From: Parascedosporium putredinis
Lineage: Eukaryota > Ascomycota > Sordariomycetes > Microascales > Microascaceae
Assembly: GCA_949357655.1 (NCBI GenBank)
Contig: CASHTG010000009.1
Location: forward strand, 248,001 to 312,000
DNA length: 64,000 bases
Direction of reading: 5' to 3'
Shown here: in pieces, positions 10,331 through 22,969 of the stretch
Layout: each line of letters starts with the position of its first letter
Numbering within the stretch: position 1 is the first letter of the stretch
Notes under the pieces: generated by a model
Seen by the model: the letters and a program-made list of their open reading frames with translations, nothing else
Told to the model about the DNA's origin: nothing
The model's database searches: none
Program-made: the position numbers and the translations under genes

Positions 10331-13300
10331 CTTGGTTGAGCTTGGCCTGGAGTCAACACAAGGCTACGAGGCGGTCAGGCCGACACACAACCACAAGGGA
10401 ACCAAGTCGGCTGTGGTTTGCCAAATAAAGGAAGAAAAAAAGGAGTAAATTTTTGAAACGAGATAGACAATATAAGTATTTGCCCACTACGCCCAAGTCG
10501 CGCGGTCTTGTGCTCGGGGGTTGCTGATAATTAGGGGAGGAAAATGGAGGTGTAAAAATGAATATTGAACCGGTAAAGTGGGCTGTATTTGTTGCGTCAC
10601 ACTGCTGTCGGACCGCGTCGAGAGGGTGTTGTGGAGTGGTCTGGCGGTGGGAGAAGGAGTCAAGCAAGCAAGGCTGAGTTGCATGGTTCTGGACCACCTT
10701 ACAACCCCAGGCCTGTCATGCACGGGAGGATGCAGACGAACTGGTGGAAACCGATGCGCGGTATAATATATTTCCTCTAAAAAGAGAAAATAAAATCAAA
10801 AACACACACCAATATACCCCGGCAAGCAAGTCGGAAATCAAGGTGTGGCGATTTATGAAAAATGGAGAAGGGGAAGGAGCGGAGAAGAAAAAGAGGAACC
10901 AAAACAGGAAAGAAAAAGAGGGCGAGAAAAGGCGAGACAAAAGAGGTAGAACAAGGAGGTTGAAACGGAAAGGACGATCCACCTATTCTTATTCCTGGGG
11001 GTTTCTCGCCTCTGCTAGATGCAAGACAGCGCTTTTGATGACCTGGATGGCCCGACTACTTGACCACGACACATGAGCTGGGGAGCTGCAAACAACCCCG
11101 TCCTTTTTGGCGTAGATGGGGCCAACAACCATGCAAACCCCCTTCTTGCAAAAACCCATGGGGCGCATCGCCCCTCACTCGAGTCTCCATTTGTCTCCCT
11201 TTTCCTCCATCTACATGAAGCCTGCATTCGCTTCCATCGCCCTTTGCTCCGTCAAAGGAGCCAATGGAGGTCGGCAGCAGGACCACGAAAGCGTCAGCCA
11301 GCGCGCGGGAAGCCGGTGGTGCTGACCGGTCCAAGGGTCACCTGGGAGCCATGCGTGAGGGTATGGTGTGTGAGCTATCAGGGTGGAGGTGGATAGGCGT
11401 GGATGTCTTCAGAGCCCAACCAATCCGCAAAGATGCCACCTACACGTGGGTGCGCGAGCGAGAGAGGGCGAGCGACCAAGGTTTTCACGAACCCGCGAAG
11501 ATTGGGAGTGGGGAGCAAGGAAATGGAAAACCTTGAAGGCTTGTTTTCGTCTTATTTCGTTTGAATGGGAAATTCGGTGGGTTTCTGCTCAAAGAGTAAA
11601 ATGATCGTGTGCTCGTCAAAGTCGAAGGGTTCAAGATTCTACTAATACTGCGCGACCCCTCCAACCTCGATTAAAGCTGCATTGATGCGCACCATACAAG
11701 ATGGCCCCCAAAACACGAATACCACCTGCTTCTACGGCGTGCTTCTACAGTTTCCGTCACTTCCACCCCGCCAGACTCCCGCCCGCGGGTGCGACACACC
11801 CTAGCCTCCCAAAAGAACCGGAAGTTAAAAGCAAAGGGAGAAACAGAGAGAAGCCTATTTTTCCAAAAGACCAACAAAAGGGTCTCGGTCGGCAGTTTGG
11901 CATGCCAAGCTCATGACCCATGTACCCATGACGTTTTCTGGGGACACCGGGAGGAGGAGCACTTGTCCACCAACACGCCGAGCGAACGCTAATAGTCACG
12001 AGCCCTAGAACTATATATTCCTTTGAAGCGAAGCGGGGAGGGGGAGACACGCAGAGGCGGGGTGCCTCAATCTTCGACCGGGCATTTTACAACCTCTCTC
12101 CTGCCTCTCGAGCGCCATCAATATTCACATATGACAAAAGAAACGGTTGGCTTTGTGTTGCGGGCTGCGCATCTGCGAACAGGTTGGACGGGATGAAGGT
12201 GGCCGATCGCTGATAGTGTAGTGGACAGGTCAGGGTAGGATTTTGCCGACGTGCCGATCCGATTCCTTGCACATGCGGCTCTGATGCCATTTTGACCGCA
12301 CGGCAGGGGAAAAGAGCTACAGAGCTATAGGCTTCCATCACTGGTCGAGACTCCACGCCGCACCAACTGAGCAACGTCTGCTAGAATCAAGCCCAAACTT
12401 GGAAGATCTGCCCTCTTGCATCCCCAGCAAGGCTGCGACCACACCCATAAGCACGCAGACTACATTGGATAAGTCCGCCGTGATTCGGTGGGCGCGCCCT
12501 CGCACCTTTTCAAATCTTACAAAGGGTAGGCAGTGACTACTGACAGTGCTTAGCTCTCTCCAGGGGGAAGGAAGAAGAAAATAGAAAAAAGAAAAGAAGA
12601 TACAGGACCGGAAAAAGAAAAACAAAAGAGAAAAGAGGCTGTTGGTTCCTTGCCTCGATGCAAAACAGTGAGGTGCTCGCACAGTCCAGTCAGCACTCAG
12701 CGACAGGCAACCAAAAAGCTCCGAGCTCTGTGGCCAATGGTGACTAATGCAATTGTGGCGGCCCAAGATTTTTCTCTCTTTCGGCCTGTGCCAAGCCATT
12801 TGGCACCACAACGCACACCCGCACGCAAATGGCCCATTCCTCTTTCCGCCCCAAAGGGTCCCCCAAGGCGTGCACCTATTTTTCTCATCTCTCCCTCTCT
12901 CTCCCTCTCCCTTCCTCGCACAAAATTCGCCCTTCACTCCTGACGACCTCCCCTTTTGGAAAACTGTCCGGTTTCTCATGCCTGTGCGTTTTCGCCGCCT
13001 TTGGAAAATTTTGTAAAAATTTCCTCCGATTTTCTCTCTATATTGCGTTGCCTCGGATTCCTCCCTCTCTCTCTCCACGTGCTTCGTTACCATTCCAACC
13101 CCGTCACAAAACGTCACCCGTAATCGCGCGCACGTTACTTGTAGTCCACCACAGGCCAATTTTTTTCTTCTGGGGGTGGGAGTCACTGCCTAGGGTAAAA
13201 TCACACCCTGGAAATCTAGCTCGCCGCCCTTTCTTATCAAACGCCAACCGCCGGGGGCAACAACCAAGCGAACCTCCTCCCAATGGCTTGGGCTTGATAT

Positions 13301-13450
13301 CTCATCGCTCTTTCTTCTTTCTCTCCTTTCCCTCCTATTTCCCCCTCATCTTAGCACGCCGTTGTTCCTTGGCTCGTCTATCTCGCGAACGCCTACCTGG
13401 TCAGAGGGTGGTGAATATTATCCCGAACAACCAGCTAGATATTGCCCACC
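10331..13450. other. Divergent intergenic between PPN1 and SPT2, 3.1 kb
   Basis: Long head-to-head spacer. It contains a 282-codon minus-strand open frame (12338-13186) that lacks domains and arises over pyrimidine tracts, so I do not call it. CT-rich sequence at about 12880-12930 and 13300-13400 fits the SPT2 leader. No RNA gene was recognised; a D-arm-like TTGCTCAGTTGGT on the minus strand near 12355 has no matching T-arm. Confidence 0.55.
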
Positions 13451-14708
13451 ATGGTGGTAAGTTTTATCTTTCTTTCTTTTTATTCTTTTTGTTTCCCTTG
13501 TCTTCTTTTGTTTGTGCTCTCTTTGGCATACCGCTCCTTGGATTCCGCACACGCCTCCACACCGAACGCATCATAAGCTAATCGTCTCTCCCGCGAAACG
13601 CATGTAGGCTGGTATTGGTAGCCTGCTCGCCGAAATCACGGGCGAGAAGCCCTCCACGGGCCAGTCGAAGCCCGTTCCCCGTGCCATCCCCGTACCCAAA
13701 CGGAAGCCAGAGGACGAACTTCGAAGGGACCCCGTCAAGTCTCTCAAGACAGGACAGGGTGAAGCCCCCAATCGCGCCCTCCCGCGCGACCCAGCCCCCG
13801 CCGCGCTCATCCGGCGCTCCTCCCGCGAATCGTCCCCGACCGAATGAGAGGCCCGTGTCGCGAACCCCGAACCGCCCCGATGCCCCGACCTCGCGATATA
13901 ATGGCTCCGCTGCTGCCTCTCGACCCTCATCGGCTCCTGCCAAGCCAGCAGCGGCTCCTCGGCCCCGACGGCCCCGACGAGGCCTCCCAAGAAGGGATCG
14001 TTTGCCGAGATCATGGCCCGCGCCCAGCGAGCCCAGCAGACCATGGGCCAAGTCGGCAAGATCCAGCACAAAAGGTCGAGAAGCGGAGCGTGAAGAAAGA
14101 AAAGGAGGAGCCGTCGAAGCCCGACCCCCGATCTGCCGGGCCCACCGGCCGCAAAGCGATACCGTCGCGCAACGGAACGAATCCCTCGCGTCCCAATAAC
14201 ACGGCCCCCGACGTCGTCGAAAGATGCAAGAAGTGGTCCTCCGAGCACCACTGCCAAGAGGAAACCCGTTCCAGAACCCGAAGCCGCGAAAAAGGCTCGC
14301 CAGCCTCCTACGACGGGCTACGCCGGCACCGCCCGTCCTCGCCCCGGTGCTCCGTCGGGCAAGGACAGGAAAAAGCAGGGCGCCGGTGGCGTCATACTGA
14401 ATCCGTCCATGTCCCGCTACGGCGCCGACAAGCGCCGCTCGTCCCGTTACGAGGAGGACGACGAGGAGATGAGCGACTTCATCGACTACGACGACGAAGA
14501 GGACGAGGGCGTCCCATCTCGCCACTATTACTCGGACGAAGGATCCTCCGACATGGAGGCCGGCCTGGACGAGATTGACGACGAAGAGGAGCAGGCCGAG
14601 TACCTTGCCAAACAGGACGACTGGCGCGAGCAACAGCTCGAGAAGAAGCTCAAGCTCGAGAAGGAACGAAGAAAACAAGAGGCCCTCGCATCCGTTCGCC
14701 GTCGTTGA
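13451..14708 (+). CDS. SPT2: SPT2 chromatin protein (frameshifted)
   Basis: HMG-like histone H3-H4 chaperone acting in transcription-coupled chromatin control. A 6-nt first coding exon (ATGGTG, 13451-13456) is followed by an intron at 13457-13607 (GTAAGT, branch GCTAATC, TAG). Exon 2 opens AGIGSLLAEITGEK. Then comes a basic, Ser/Pro/Ala-rich middle with FAEIMARAQRAQQTMGQVG. The diagnostic C-terminal SPT2 block follows: YGADKRRSSRYEEDDEEM, DFIDYDDEEDE, SDMEAGLDEIDDEE and a terminal basic coiled coil (REQQLEKKLKLEKERR). The middle changes frame at least four times, mainly at C, G or A runs. The start rests on matching splice sites and resemblance to fungal SPT2 N-termini. The expected length is about 370 residues. 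Confidence 0.87.
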
Positions 14709-16592
14709 ACACCTTTTTCCTCGTGCTTTGCGAGCGCTAGAATTTTCCGTCGTCTTTTTTTCTTTTCTTCTACCGCTCCTCACGAAATCATCATTAGCCA
14801 TTAGCCATCAAGCTGTTTCCTTTTTCCTTTTCCCGCTTCCCACAGCGACCGAGTTGATTATGCTTTCCATTCTTTATACACATAACCCCAAAGAGCCATC
14901 TTTTTTTTTTTTTTTTCGTTGTCTATTCCCGCACTCCACAAAGTCATCAGCGGCGGCGTTTTTCTCACCCTCTCCCAAATCTTACCCTCTTCGCTCTCGT
15001 CTGTCTAGCATCTTCCCTCAGCTGGAGGCGGAACCGCTCGCTTCTTCTCGGCCTGCTCCCACGAGCACCATGGAAAGCACCCCCACATCACTAATCGAAA
15101 GCATACAATGCATGCCAGACATTTTTCTATTGGCCGTGCTTACCCTTTCATTCTCTTCTTGGCATCTTCCAAGCTTCTTTTACACGGTAGACTACTAGCC
15201 AGATGCGAATCCGCGCTAGGACATCTGGGCCACAGTCGTTGGTCTGTTTGCAGCTCACCCATCCCAGCCTTGTTTCGTTTTCTTTCTTTTTTTCTCTCTA
15301 CTTATCAGGTTTCGGTCAGGTGGACATGGGGATGGATGGATACAGGACGGGGAAGGATAGGAGGATTTTATTCAGCACTGAGGGTAGTTGGCGATCGGTT
15401 TCTTTATGTTTTCCCGTGCCACTCACTGTTCCAGGACCCCATCACCTCAGTTCCGTCTTCACCATATTGTATCTTGCATTGTAGGAGTCGTTTGATTGCT
15501 TTTTTCTACTTCTATTTTCTCCAGTTTGTAGATACTTTGAGCAGTGACTTTATTTACCTTTTCTTTTCTCACTAAAGATCCATGCTGCATCAAGAGTGAC
15601 GCCTTCGAGGAACTCGACGAGACTTGGCTTTGTCTAAAAGCAAGTCACACACTCGTAGTGGTGAGCCCCACCATATACCCGGACTCTCTGCTTCTTGTTC
15701 CTCTCCCAAGGTCACATCTACGGAAACGAAACCCGCTGGGGAGGCTCACGGGCGATGAACATCATGCCCAGGCTGGCTTGCTTGCTCTTATGAGGTACTC
15801 GTGGACTGCCTGAGGAGGACCCTATCCGAGAGAGGATTAAGCCCAGTCGGAATACATCCGGATAACGTGAAAGGGGGATTAGACACGATAACGATGGCAA
15901 AGAAGTAGGCGCGTGCAGGGAATGCTTCAGTAAAGAACGGGACCATGGGTCCATCAAGTTAGAGTATGGGGTCTCGACTGGCTACAGCTTGTGACATCGA
16001 GAAGCGAAATTTTAGGAATAGGAAACTCGAGACCAGGGATGGGAAAATATAGATGCAATGTGCCTTTGTCTTCCTGACACCATCCACTGACTAAACATGG
16101 CAAGAGCCTTGGCTTGGCCTTTGATGTTGTCACCTCCGTCGTGATATCCCAGAGACAACGTGCTACTCGGACCTCGCCAAGTTCACGAGGAAAAGAAAAA
16201 CTATACGAAAAGAGCAGGACAGAAAAAGAGGGGAATAAAAAGACCAGGGGTCCGCCCCAACGCCTCTCCAAGATGCTAGAATGGAACAAAGGACAGGGAG
16301 AAGGAAAAACAGTACTGCTTATCAAGGGGCTGATTGAGACGCTATGCGAGGGGCGTTTTATGACAGAGATGATGCCAACCCTCCACAAAAGAAGAGGACG
16401 AAGAGAGAACCAGGGAACTCAAAGTTCCTGAGTAGACAAATGAGCTCAAGGGGTAAAAAGAAATTCAAAAAATCAAGGTAGATCCTCCTGATTAATGCCT
16501 GTGCCGCCGTAGCCACCCAGGTTCCAACCAGCATAGGGGTAGTGGAGTTAGACGCGGGCTTGCCCGACTGAGCACTGCCGTTCTCGCGACGG
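14709..16592. other. Convergent 3' intergenic, 1.9 kb
   Basis: Region between the SPT2 and NUFIP1-like stops. It has T-rich tracts (for example 14900-14917) and no supported gene or RNA. Confidence 0.55.
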
Positions 16593-18533
16593 TTAGGTGG
16601 GGCAGGGAGTGAGGGGAGGAGCCGGGAGGGTCGAAGTGGTAGGCCCGGCAGGTTTCTGTGACTTGGATGGCTTGTTTGGCGAAGTCTGCGCCGAAGAGGG
16701 ACTCTCGAGCTTGACTGCCGGGGTCGTCTTGACCAAACCTTTCTCTCTAAGGTATTGGATGGACTCGAGGACAGCGAGGTCTTCTTGCTCTTTATCGTTC
16801 AATATCAGACGTTGCTTGATCGTCAACTGACCATTGTTCGCCTCCTTCTCTCGAATGGCAGCCTCCCTTACTGCAGGATCATGAACGAATCGGCACTTGC
16901 CCTTCTTACCGCAGCTGCCTCCCGTCGAATAATACTTGCAATGTCGGGAAATATCTGCTTTTCGTCCCCCTTGAGAGGCCGCCGCCGGTGCCCGGAAACT
17001 GTCGCCTTCTCTGGACCTCGACTTGACTGAACTTCAGGCTTGTCATTGTCCGACCCCTCTTCGGGAGTCGGATCTCTCATCTCGTCTCCTTCATCTTGCT
17101 GTTCACGCTTGCGCTTGATTGAAGACTCCACCTTCTTCAGCTGCCGGCGAAGCTTGTCAGCCTCGCGCTCTAACCGTGACGTCTCTTCATCTGCCTGTTG
17201 GGTTTCAGATGCTTCCGTTGCCTTCTTAGCCTCGACTCGAGCCTTGGTGGGATATCGCTTTCGTCGTTCGGCAATGTAGGCGGCCATATCGGGTATCCTA
17301 CAAAGGGGAGGGGGCGATTCGTTAGTCAATCGTATACGGCAACGTTTATCGTGGGGGCACTGAGAGAACTCACTCAATGACTTCATTACCCATCAGGTCG
17401 CTCAACTTCTTTTCCTCACCGTCGTCATCGTCTTCCTCGGATCCCGAAACATCTCCTGGTGTAAGCCCAAGCGTGTTCACCTTGCGCTTCTTCTTCTTTC
17501 CATGGGCTGGCTGGTCTGCTTGCGGCTTCGAAGCATTGCTTTGCTGTGGCTGTTGCTGTTGAGTATTGGCACTAGCAGTGGCAGGGGCATTTGGCTTCTT
17601 GGGATGTCGAGGCTTGTCTCCGCCGCCGTGGAAGCGTCCGCCCCTATTGCCCTCTCTGAAGGACCCCCACGACCACCCCGTCGGTTATGATTGCTCTGGC
17701 CGTGGCCGTGACCGTGACCATGGCTATGACCAAAGTAGGGATCGTGGCGTCCGGCCGAGCCTGCGGAGGCTGCTACGGCGGCGGGCGGTGGAGGGGGGCG
17801 CGTAGTGGTATGCTTGGGGAGCGGGCTGAGCGTAAGGAACTGGTGCGTGGGGATCTGGGTAGGGAGCGCCGGAAGCAGGATAACTAGCAGCCGCGCCAGC
17901 GGCGGCTGCGCGGGCAGCATCGTCTCGATAGCCGCCTGGCCTCCCGGACGAGCCCGAGCGAGAACCCCTCGGTCGTTCTGCCACCCTCCTCGATGGCGGC
18001 CGCCCTGGTATCCTCCTTGCTGCTGCTGCTGCTGTTGGGCATGGTTCGGCTGCGCGGGCCACTGGGATGACGCAGGTGGGGTTGCCCCATAAGGAGCAGC
18101 GTATGGAGGCTGCGCCGGGGGGATAACCTGGATGAGAAGCGTACTGGGGCTGGGGATAGCCAGCTTGGGCGTAGTTTGGGTGATAATTCGCCGACGAAAT
18201 GGGGGCAGGGGCGTGACTCTGAGCATGTGGTGCTGGGCCATGCTCGCCCTGCCACTGCGCGGACTGGTAACTACCGTCCGACGGGTATGATGCAGAGGAG
18301 TCTGGGGGAATAAGAGGCATACTGAAATGGAGGTTGTCCAGGCGGCTGGGCGAAATCCGGACGGGGAGCATTGTAATTGTACGCACCTCCTCCACCACGT
18401 CCTCGCGAGTGCGATCCCCCACCCCTAATAGGAAGGCTTTGGGGATACCCTCCTGCGGGGTGGCCATACGACTGGTGGCCGGCCTGCGAGGCAGGCGGTG
18501 GGGGTGGGGAGGCCCGTAACTGTAGTTAGACAT
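16593..18533 (-). CDS. NUFIP1-like CCCH zinc-finger protein (frameshifted)
   Basis: Fungal relative of NUFIP1/Rsa1, a scaffold for box C/D snoRNP assembly with the R2TP complex. The N-terminus starts MSNYSYGPPHP and is Gly/Pro/Tyr/Gln-rich. A poly-Gln stretch, RGG-like motifs and a His-Gly repeat (GHSHGHGHGHGQ) precede KKKKRKVNTLGLTPGD. The NUFIP1 signature IPDMAAYIAERRKRYPTKARV spans an intron at 17298-17373 (branch TTGACTAAC). A coiled coil (SRLEREADKLRRQLKKVE) follows, then a perfect CCCH finger (C-x8-C-x5-C-x3-H, CKYYSTGGSCGKKGKCRFVH), then a helical tail ending at 16593. At least six frame changes occur, including the G5 run at 18500-18504 and the C5 run at 16966-16970, where restoring one base creates the zinc finger. 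The start and last exon are well supported; the middle is approximate. Confidence 0.82.
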
Positions 18534-20012
18534 GGTAGGGGCGAACGGGGACGAAACGATTGGCACTCAAAGGCGAAGCCTTGATGTCTTGCGAAGCGCG
18601 CAGGTGGAAAGAGAGAGAGAGAGAGCCGAAGATAGTCCCTGAAGAGGGGAGAGAGGGCAGCACAGCGTGAGTTTAGTCTGTGTCCCGAACGAGAGAGAGC
18701 GGAGAAGACAAAAAGAAGCAACCGAAGAGGGCTAAATGCGAATGGCGGGTGATGAAAACATGAGCGACTTCTCAAATTGTGGTGGTAGTGAGCCGCAGAA
18801 ATGTGGCACGCACGCGGGCTGCCGCGCTTGATAAAACGGCCAAGCAAGCAATGAGAGGAACAAGAAAAAAATCAAGGCTACGAGTCAGACGCGAAGCTCG
18901 GAATGGCAATCCTGATGAACTAGTTTGGCGTTGGCGATGACCTAGGGAGAGATTGAAAGGAGAACCAGTCAGATCAGAAATGTGATGAAAGGAATGCGCT
19001 TGGAGGGAGAGAAATGATGGGGGAAGAAGATAAAGGGAGAAATTGGGGGCTAGATGAGAGGGAGATGAGGATCCGAGATCACGATGGTCTGTGATGAGAA
19101 AGTGCAGGGGGTGGATGCCGGATCGCGAGAATTCTGGAACAAGAGAAATAAGGCTAGCAGCGCCTTCTTCAGCAAGGACCAGGGGGTTGGGTTTGCGGAA
19201 AGAAGTATTTCAAGGTACAGAAGGCCTGCGCCAGGGCGTATGTTTGAGTCACTCGGCACCGCTTGCCCTTGATTAGTCACCAGTTGTGACTTCGGAGAGA
19301 GCGATGGATGTTTGGGGCGCGAGGCAACTGCGAGGGTGCCACAATGGCCGATGTATGGATCAATTGACGTTGATATCTTTTTCAAGGCAAGACTTGGTCT
19401 GAGCGTCCTGGACAGAGAAGGAAGGTGAGTTGGATGCAGCGAAAAGGCAGCACATTCTCGAAACGCAGTGTTATGTAGGTGATGCTGGTCACCCCACATT
19501 CCAGTCCTTCTCAGCGCCACGATCATTTGAAGCTAGTATTAGCACCTTCTCAAAATGGGGGTTTGGACCAAGGCATGAACAGATGACAAAATACGGCAAC
19601 AAGTCCGTTTCACGGCTCTAAATTCCATTGCCTGAGATTCACTGATATCCCAGAAACCTAGAGGGCTTTGAGAATTGCTTGGAGTAGTAGTAAGACGCCG
19701 CCCAAAGCCGGTTGTCAATCCATCAGAAAACCAACCAAAGACTGCTAGCGCGGGCCAGCGCGGCCGTGAAAGCTGCAACATGTGGCGCTCGCCCACCGAC
19801 CAGTTCTCAACCGCGAGAGGAAAGCGGTGAGGGTCCTTTTTCACCATTCTGCCGCGCTTGTTCGTCAAGACCCCACCAAAAAGAGCAGGACGAGGGTGGT
19901 TGATCATATCACTAAACATCAAGGCCTCGTCATATCTCCACGCCGTAATACCACTCCCTTGACGCCCAGCCTGTGTTTTTGGAGCCCATATCAATTCTTT
20001 AGAATAGCCTTG
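18534..20012. other. Divergent intergenic, 1.5 kb
   Basis: Head-to-head spacer between the NUFIP1-like gene and RPC25. It contains a GA-rich stretch near 18610-18630 and one near-match to the recurring palindrome (ATGGATCAATTGACG, 19355-19369). An antisense 195-codon open frame (19539-20126) overlaps the RPC25 start and is judged spurious. Confidence 0.55.
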
Positions 20013-21007
20013 ATGTTCATTCTTGTAAGGGGACCCCGGCTCTTCCATCTCTCTCCAGCACCCTCCTTCACGTTTGACTCCGGTTGGAATCTTGTACTTG
20101 AGACCTAGCCTTCTCGCTAACCTCACCCTCTCCTCTAGACCAAGATAGCCGATCTAGTTCAGATCGCGCCCGAGGACTTTTCAAAGTTGAGCGCGGTCGC
20201 CATAGAAGACAACATCAATTCCAAGTATTCTAATAAGGCATGGCTCGCCATTCACCCCACCTTCGTTACCGCCTTCTAGCTAACGTAGCTTGTGTTGCCA
20301 GGTGATACAAAACATTGGTCTCTGCATCTGCCTCTATGACCTTCTCTGGGCCTCGGAGGGCCTTATAGGCCATGGAACTGGCCTGGTCAATGTCAATGGT
20401 AACCCGAGTTTCCCGCCTCCATTATTCTATGTGGTTTGTCGTCTTACATCCTCGTAGTCGAATTCCGCATGGTCGTTTTTCGCCCCTTCAAGGATGAGGT
20501 GCTTCTCGCTCGGATACGGAGTTCGACACCTCAAGGCATTCACCGTGAGTTATATCATTGACCAGCTCCTTTGAGGAATCATATAGAGATCTAATTGTGC
20601 TAATGTTGGATACTCCCCCAACTAGTAAGAACGGACTTTTTGATGATATATTTGTCCCTTACGAAGAACTTCCAGAGGGTTGCGAATAGTATGTCCTAAA
20701 AGCCACCACCAATACATACCACCCTGACCCCTTCTTTTCCCTCTCTGCGCGTGTCGAAGGATTCTAACTCGTCCCTCGCAGCAACCACTCCGAGCAACTC
20801 TGGATTTGGAATGTGGAAGACGACAGGCTATACTTTGACAACCACGAAATGGTAAGGGTCCAGGTCGTTGATGAGGAATGGCACGATCAAGCGCCGCTGG
20901 GCCCTCTCCAAAATCCCGAAGACAACCCGCCGAAACCGCCATACAAGATCACGGGAAGCATGCGCAAAGAGGGACTAGGCGCCTGCATCTGGTGGGACGG
21001 GAACTGA
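20013..21007 (+). CDS. RPC25: RNA polymerase III subunit Rpc25 (Rpb7-like, six exons)
   Basis: Stalk subunit of RNA polymerase III, partner of Rpc17, needed for initiation at tRNA and 5S genes. Exons: 20013-20024 (MFIL), 20139-20237, 20302-20398, 20458-20544, 20626-20688 and 20782-21007. The protein reads MFILTKIADLVQIAPEDF, then KVIQNIGLCICLYDLL, NVEFRMVVFRPFKDEVL, DIFVPYEELPEG and EQLWIWNVEDDRLYFD, matching the Rpb7 N-terminal and S1-like domains. The second intron (20238-20301) begins GC, not GT, and ends AG, with branch CTAAC. One T is missing from the T5 run at 20637-20641 where family members have a Phe-Phe. The product is about 194 residues. The stop is only 216 bp from the convergent EMC3 stop. 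Confidence 0.93.
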
Positions 21008-21223
21008 TGAATATACCCAAAAGCTCATGACCATTTCTATTTGAGAGAGAAAAAAAGAAAAAGGATGATGTAAGGATATGATGATGTCTACTCGTCTCCT
21101 CCATGCTCGGGTGCGAGGGGACGAGGAAATAGATGCGGGGCAACGCGAAAATGCCCCGGAGGGTTGGGAGGGGATGAAGATGTAGTGTACATATAGATAA
21201 AACCGTTGTTGTTAGAACTATAC

Positions 21224-22396
21224 CTATACCCCGACAGACGCTAGAAGCCTGTCCTCAATATCATCGAGGACGGAGTAGTGGTCAATGACCGCCAAGTTTT
21301 CCGCTTCGGCCTGGAACTGCTTATCCGGATCCTGACCAGGTCCGAACATTTGTGCTTGAGGGCCCATTTGACCCATCTGGGCAGCGACCTGGTTGGCGGC
21401 TACAGGGGAAGTTAGTCAGGATGCCGCGAAACGAAAACGAGAACTTTCTACATGAGACGGGAAAGGATGGATTGGGGGAAGACGCTTGGGCTTACCATTG
21501 TCACTACCGAGCAAGAAGTTGAAGACGGACTGAAGACCAAAGATGCAAAGGAAATACCAAGAGATGCTAGACATCCACCGGGGGTCCATGTCCTTGGTCG
21601 CGACACCAGCCTGTAGCATGCTCTTGAACTTGATTGTAAGAGGGAAAGGTAGTTTCACTGCAGATGACACAAGTCAGCAACGAGTCGCACTTAACGCGCT
21701 CCAAAAGGAACGGGGATAGGGGCAGAACCGGGCCTGGGGCCGGAGAGAGAGAGACCGGGGCGACACATACAAATGACGTAACCGCTAAAGAAGGCATTGA
21801 TCCAGCTCATGATGAGCGTATTGGGGATAATCATGGCCATGTTGTTCTTCATCATGCCCATCATGCCGTCCATGGCACTCGGGTCAGTGAGGGGTTGGGG
21901 GCAGGCTGGCCCTTCCTGTCCGGGTCCTTGAGGAAAGCGCCCGACTCGAAGGCGGGGATGAGGTAGTCGCGGCGGGCCTCGAAGGAGCGGCGCGAGAGGA
22001 CGTGGAAGTTATTCTTGACGCTGATGCCGTGGAGGAGGGCGCGCTGCTCGCGCATCGCGGGCTTCTCGAGCTTCTTGGGGGCGGTGGCGAGGAAAACGGC
22101 AGCGTAATGGCGGAGAACACCGGTCAAGATCTAAAGGGGGCGGCGGCACACATGGCACTGTTAGAAAAAAAAGCGGCGAACGAAAAACGAAAACGTGAAA
22201 ACCCCTAGCCCATTGCCTCTAGGCACGGAGATGGGTGTAAAGGAGAGAGATTACGAACCATGACAATCGTGATGGGGAACAGGATCCAGTATCTACGGAA
22301 AGCTTCCGGTTAGCTCGGCGTCGACCAGGAGGTCCAAAGGCGTGCATACAGCAACTGGGGGTCCCGGTGGAGGGTTTGAACGGGAACTTGAACCAT
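21224..22396 (-). CDS. EMC3: ER membrane complex subunit 3 (five exons)
   Basis: YidC/Get1-related core subunit of the ER membrane protein complex, which inserts tail-anchored and multipass proteins. Exons on the minus strand: 22350-22396 (MVQVPVQTLHRDPQLL), 22259-22292 (YWILFPITIVM), 21771-22130, 21496-21657 and 21224-21399. Membrane segments are the first hydrophobic stretch (WILFPITIVMILTGVL), MAMIIPNTLIMSWINAFF and the segment around WYFLCIFGLQSVFNFLL. A cytosolic coiled loop (LHGISVKNNFHVLSRRSF) and the motif LPFPLTIKFKSMLQ, characteristic of EMC3, are present. One base is missing at the G4 run 21891-21894. The product is about 259 residues, normal for the family. It diverges from SPC2, another ER membrane complex subunit. 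Confidence 0.94.
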
Positions 22397-22969
22397 GGTG
22401 ACGGTTATTTGAGGACCCCGGATTTGCGCCAAGTCGCTGTTTTTTGTTGCTGGTCGCAAGAGGGGGTGGTGAAGAGAGGGGATGACGGGTGGACTCGAGA
22501 GCTTCACCTGGTGGCCGTTTTTAGCTCGCAAATCATCGCGACGTCAAAAGCTATGTTCTGATACACAAAAGGCTGCGCAGAGCAATCTGTCGGCTAAATA
22601 TCGGGAGAGCGAACAGTGCCAAAAGGCCACCCGCTCTAAATCCACCAAGGGTGGTGTGAGGTGCACTGTGTAAAGTACTGTACGACGTGGAGCTCTGTCT
22701 TGCAACGAAGTAAGCTTCACGAGCAGGACGACGACAACGGCGACGAGAATCATTGCATGCGAATTCTTGAGCGAAGGCTAGATACCCGACATCGATTCTA
22801 AATCAGCGCTCTCACTCCGATCTTCAATCCAACAATATCTTGTCCTCCTTTCTAGATCGCCCAGTCTCATTCCGTTCCGTATCTCGAAAACTCTCGAACG
22901 TCGCGCACCTAGAGCTTCCCGAACAAAGGCCACCCATCCATCCCAAGACACACAATTCACACATCAAAG
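22397..22969. promoter_or_regulatory. Shared divergent promoter EMC3/SPC2
   Basis: A 573-bp spacer separates the start codons of two ER translocation/insertion genes. No classical TATA or UPR element (CAGCGTG) was clearly seen. It is inferred to hold both promoters simply because no other space exists. Confidence 0.55.

Noticed and set aside
12330..12390. D-arm-like TTGCTCAGTTGGT suggesting a tRNA on the minus strand
   Set aside because: No B box or pairing T-arm and no acceptor stem follows.
12338..13186. 282-codon open frame on the minus strand
   Set aside because: It is antisense to a pyrimidine-rich SPT2 promoter/leader, with no domain, low complexity and no splice context.
19539..20126. 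195-codon minus open frame
   Set aside because: It overlaps the RPC25 start in antisense, has no recognisable motifs, and its length can arise by chance in GC-rich DNA.
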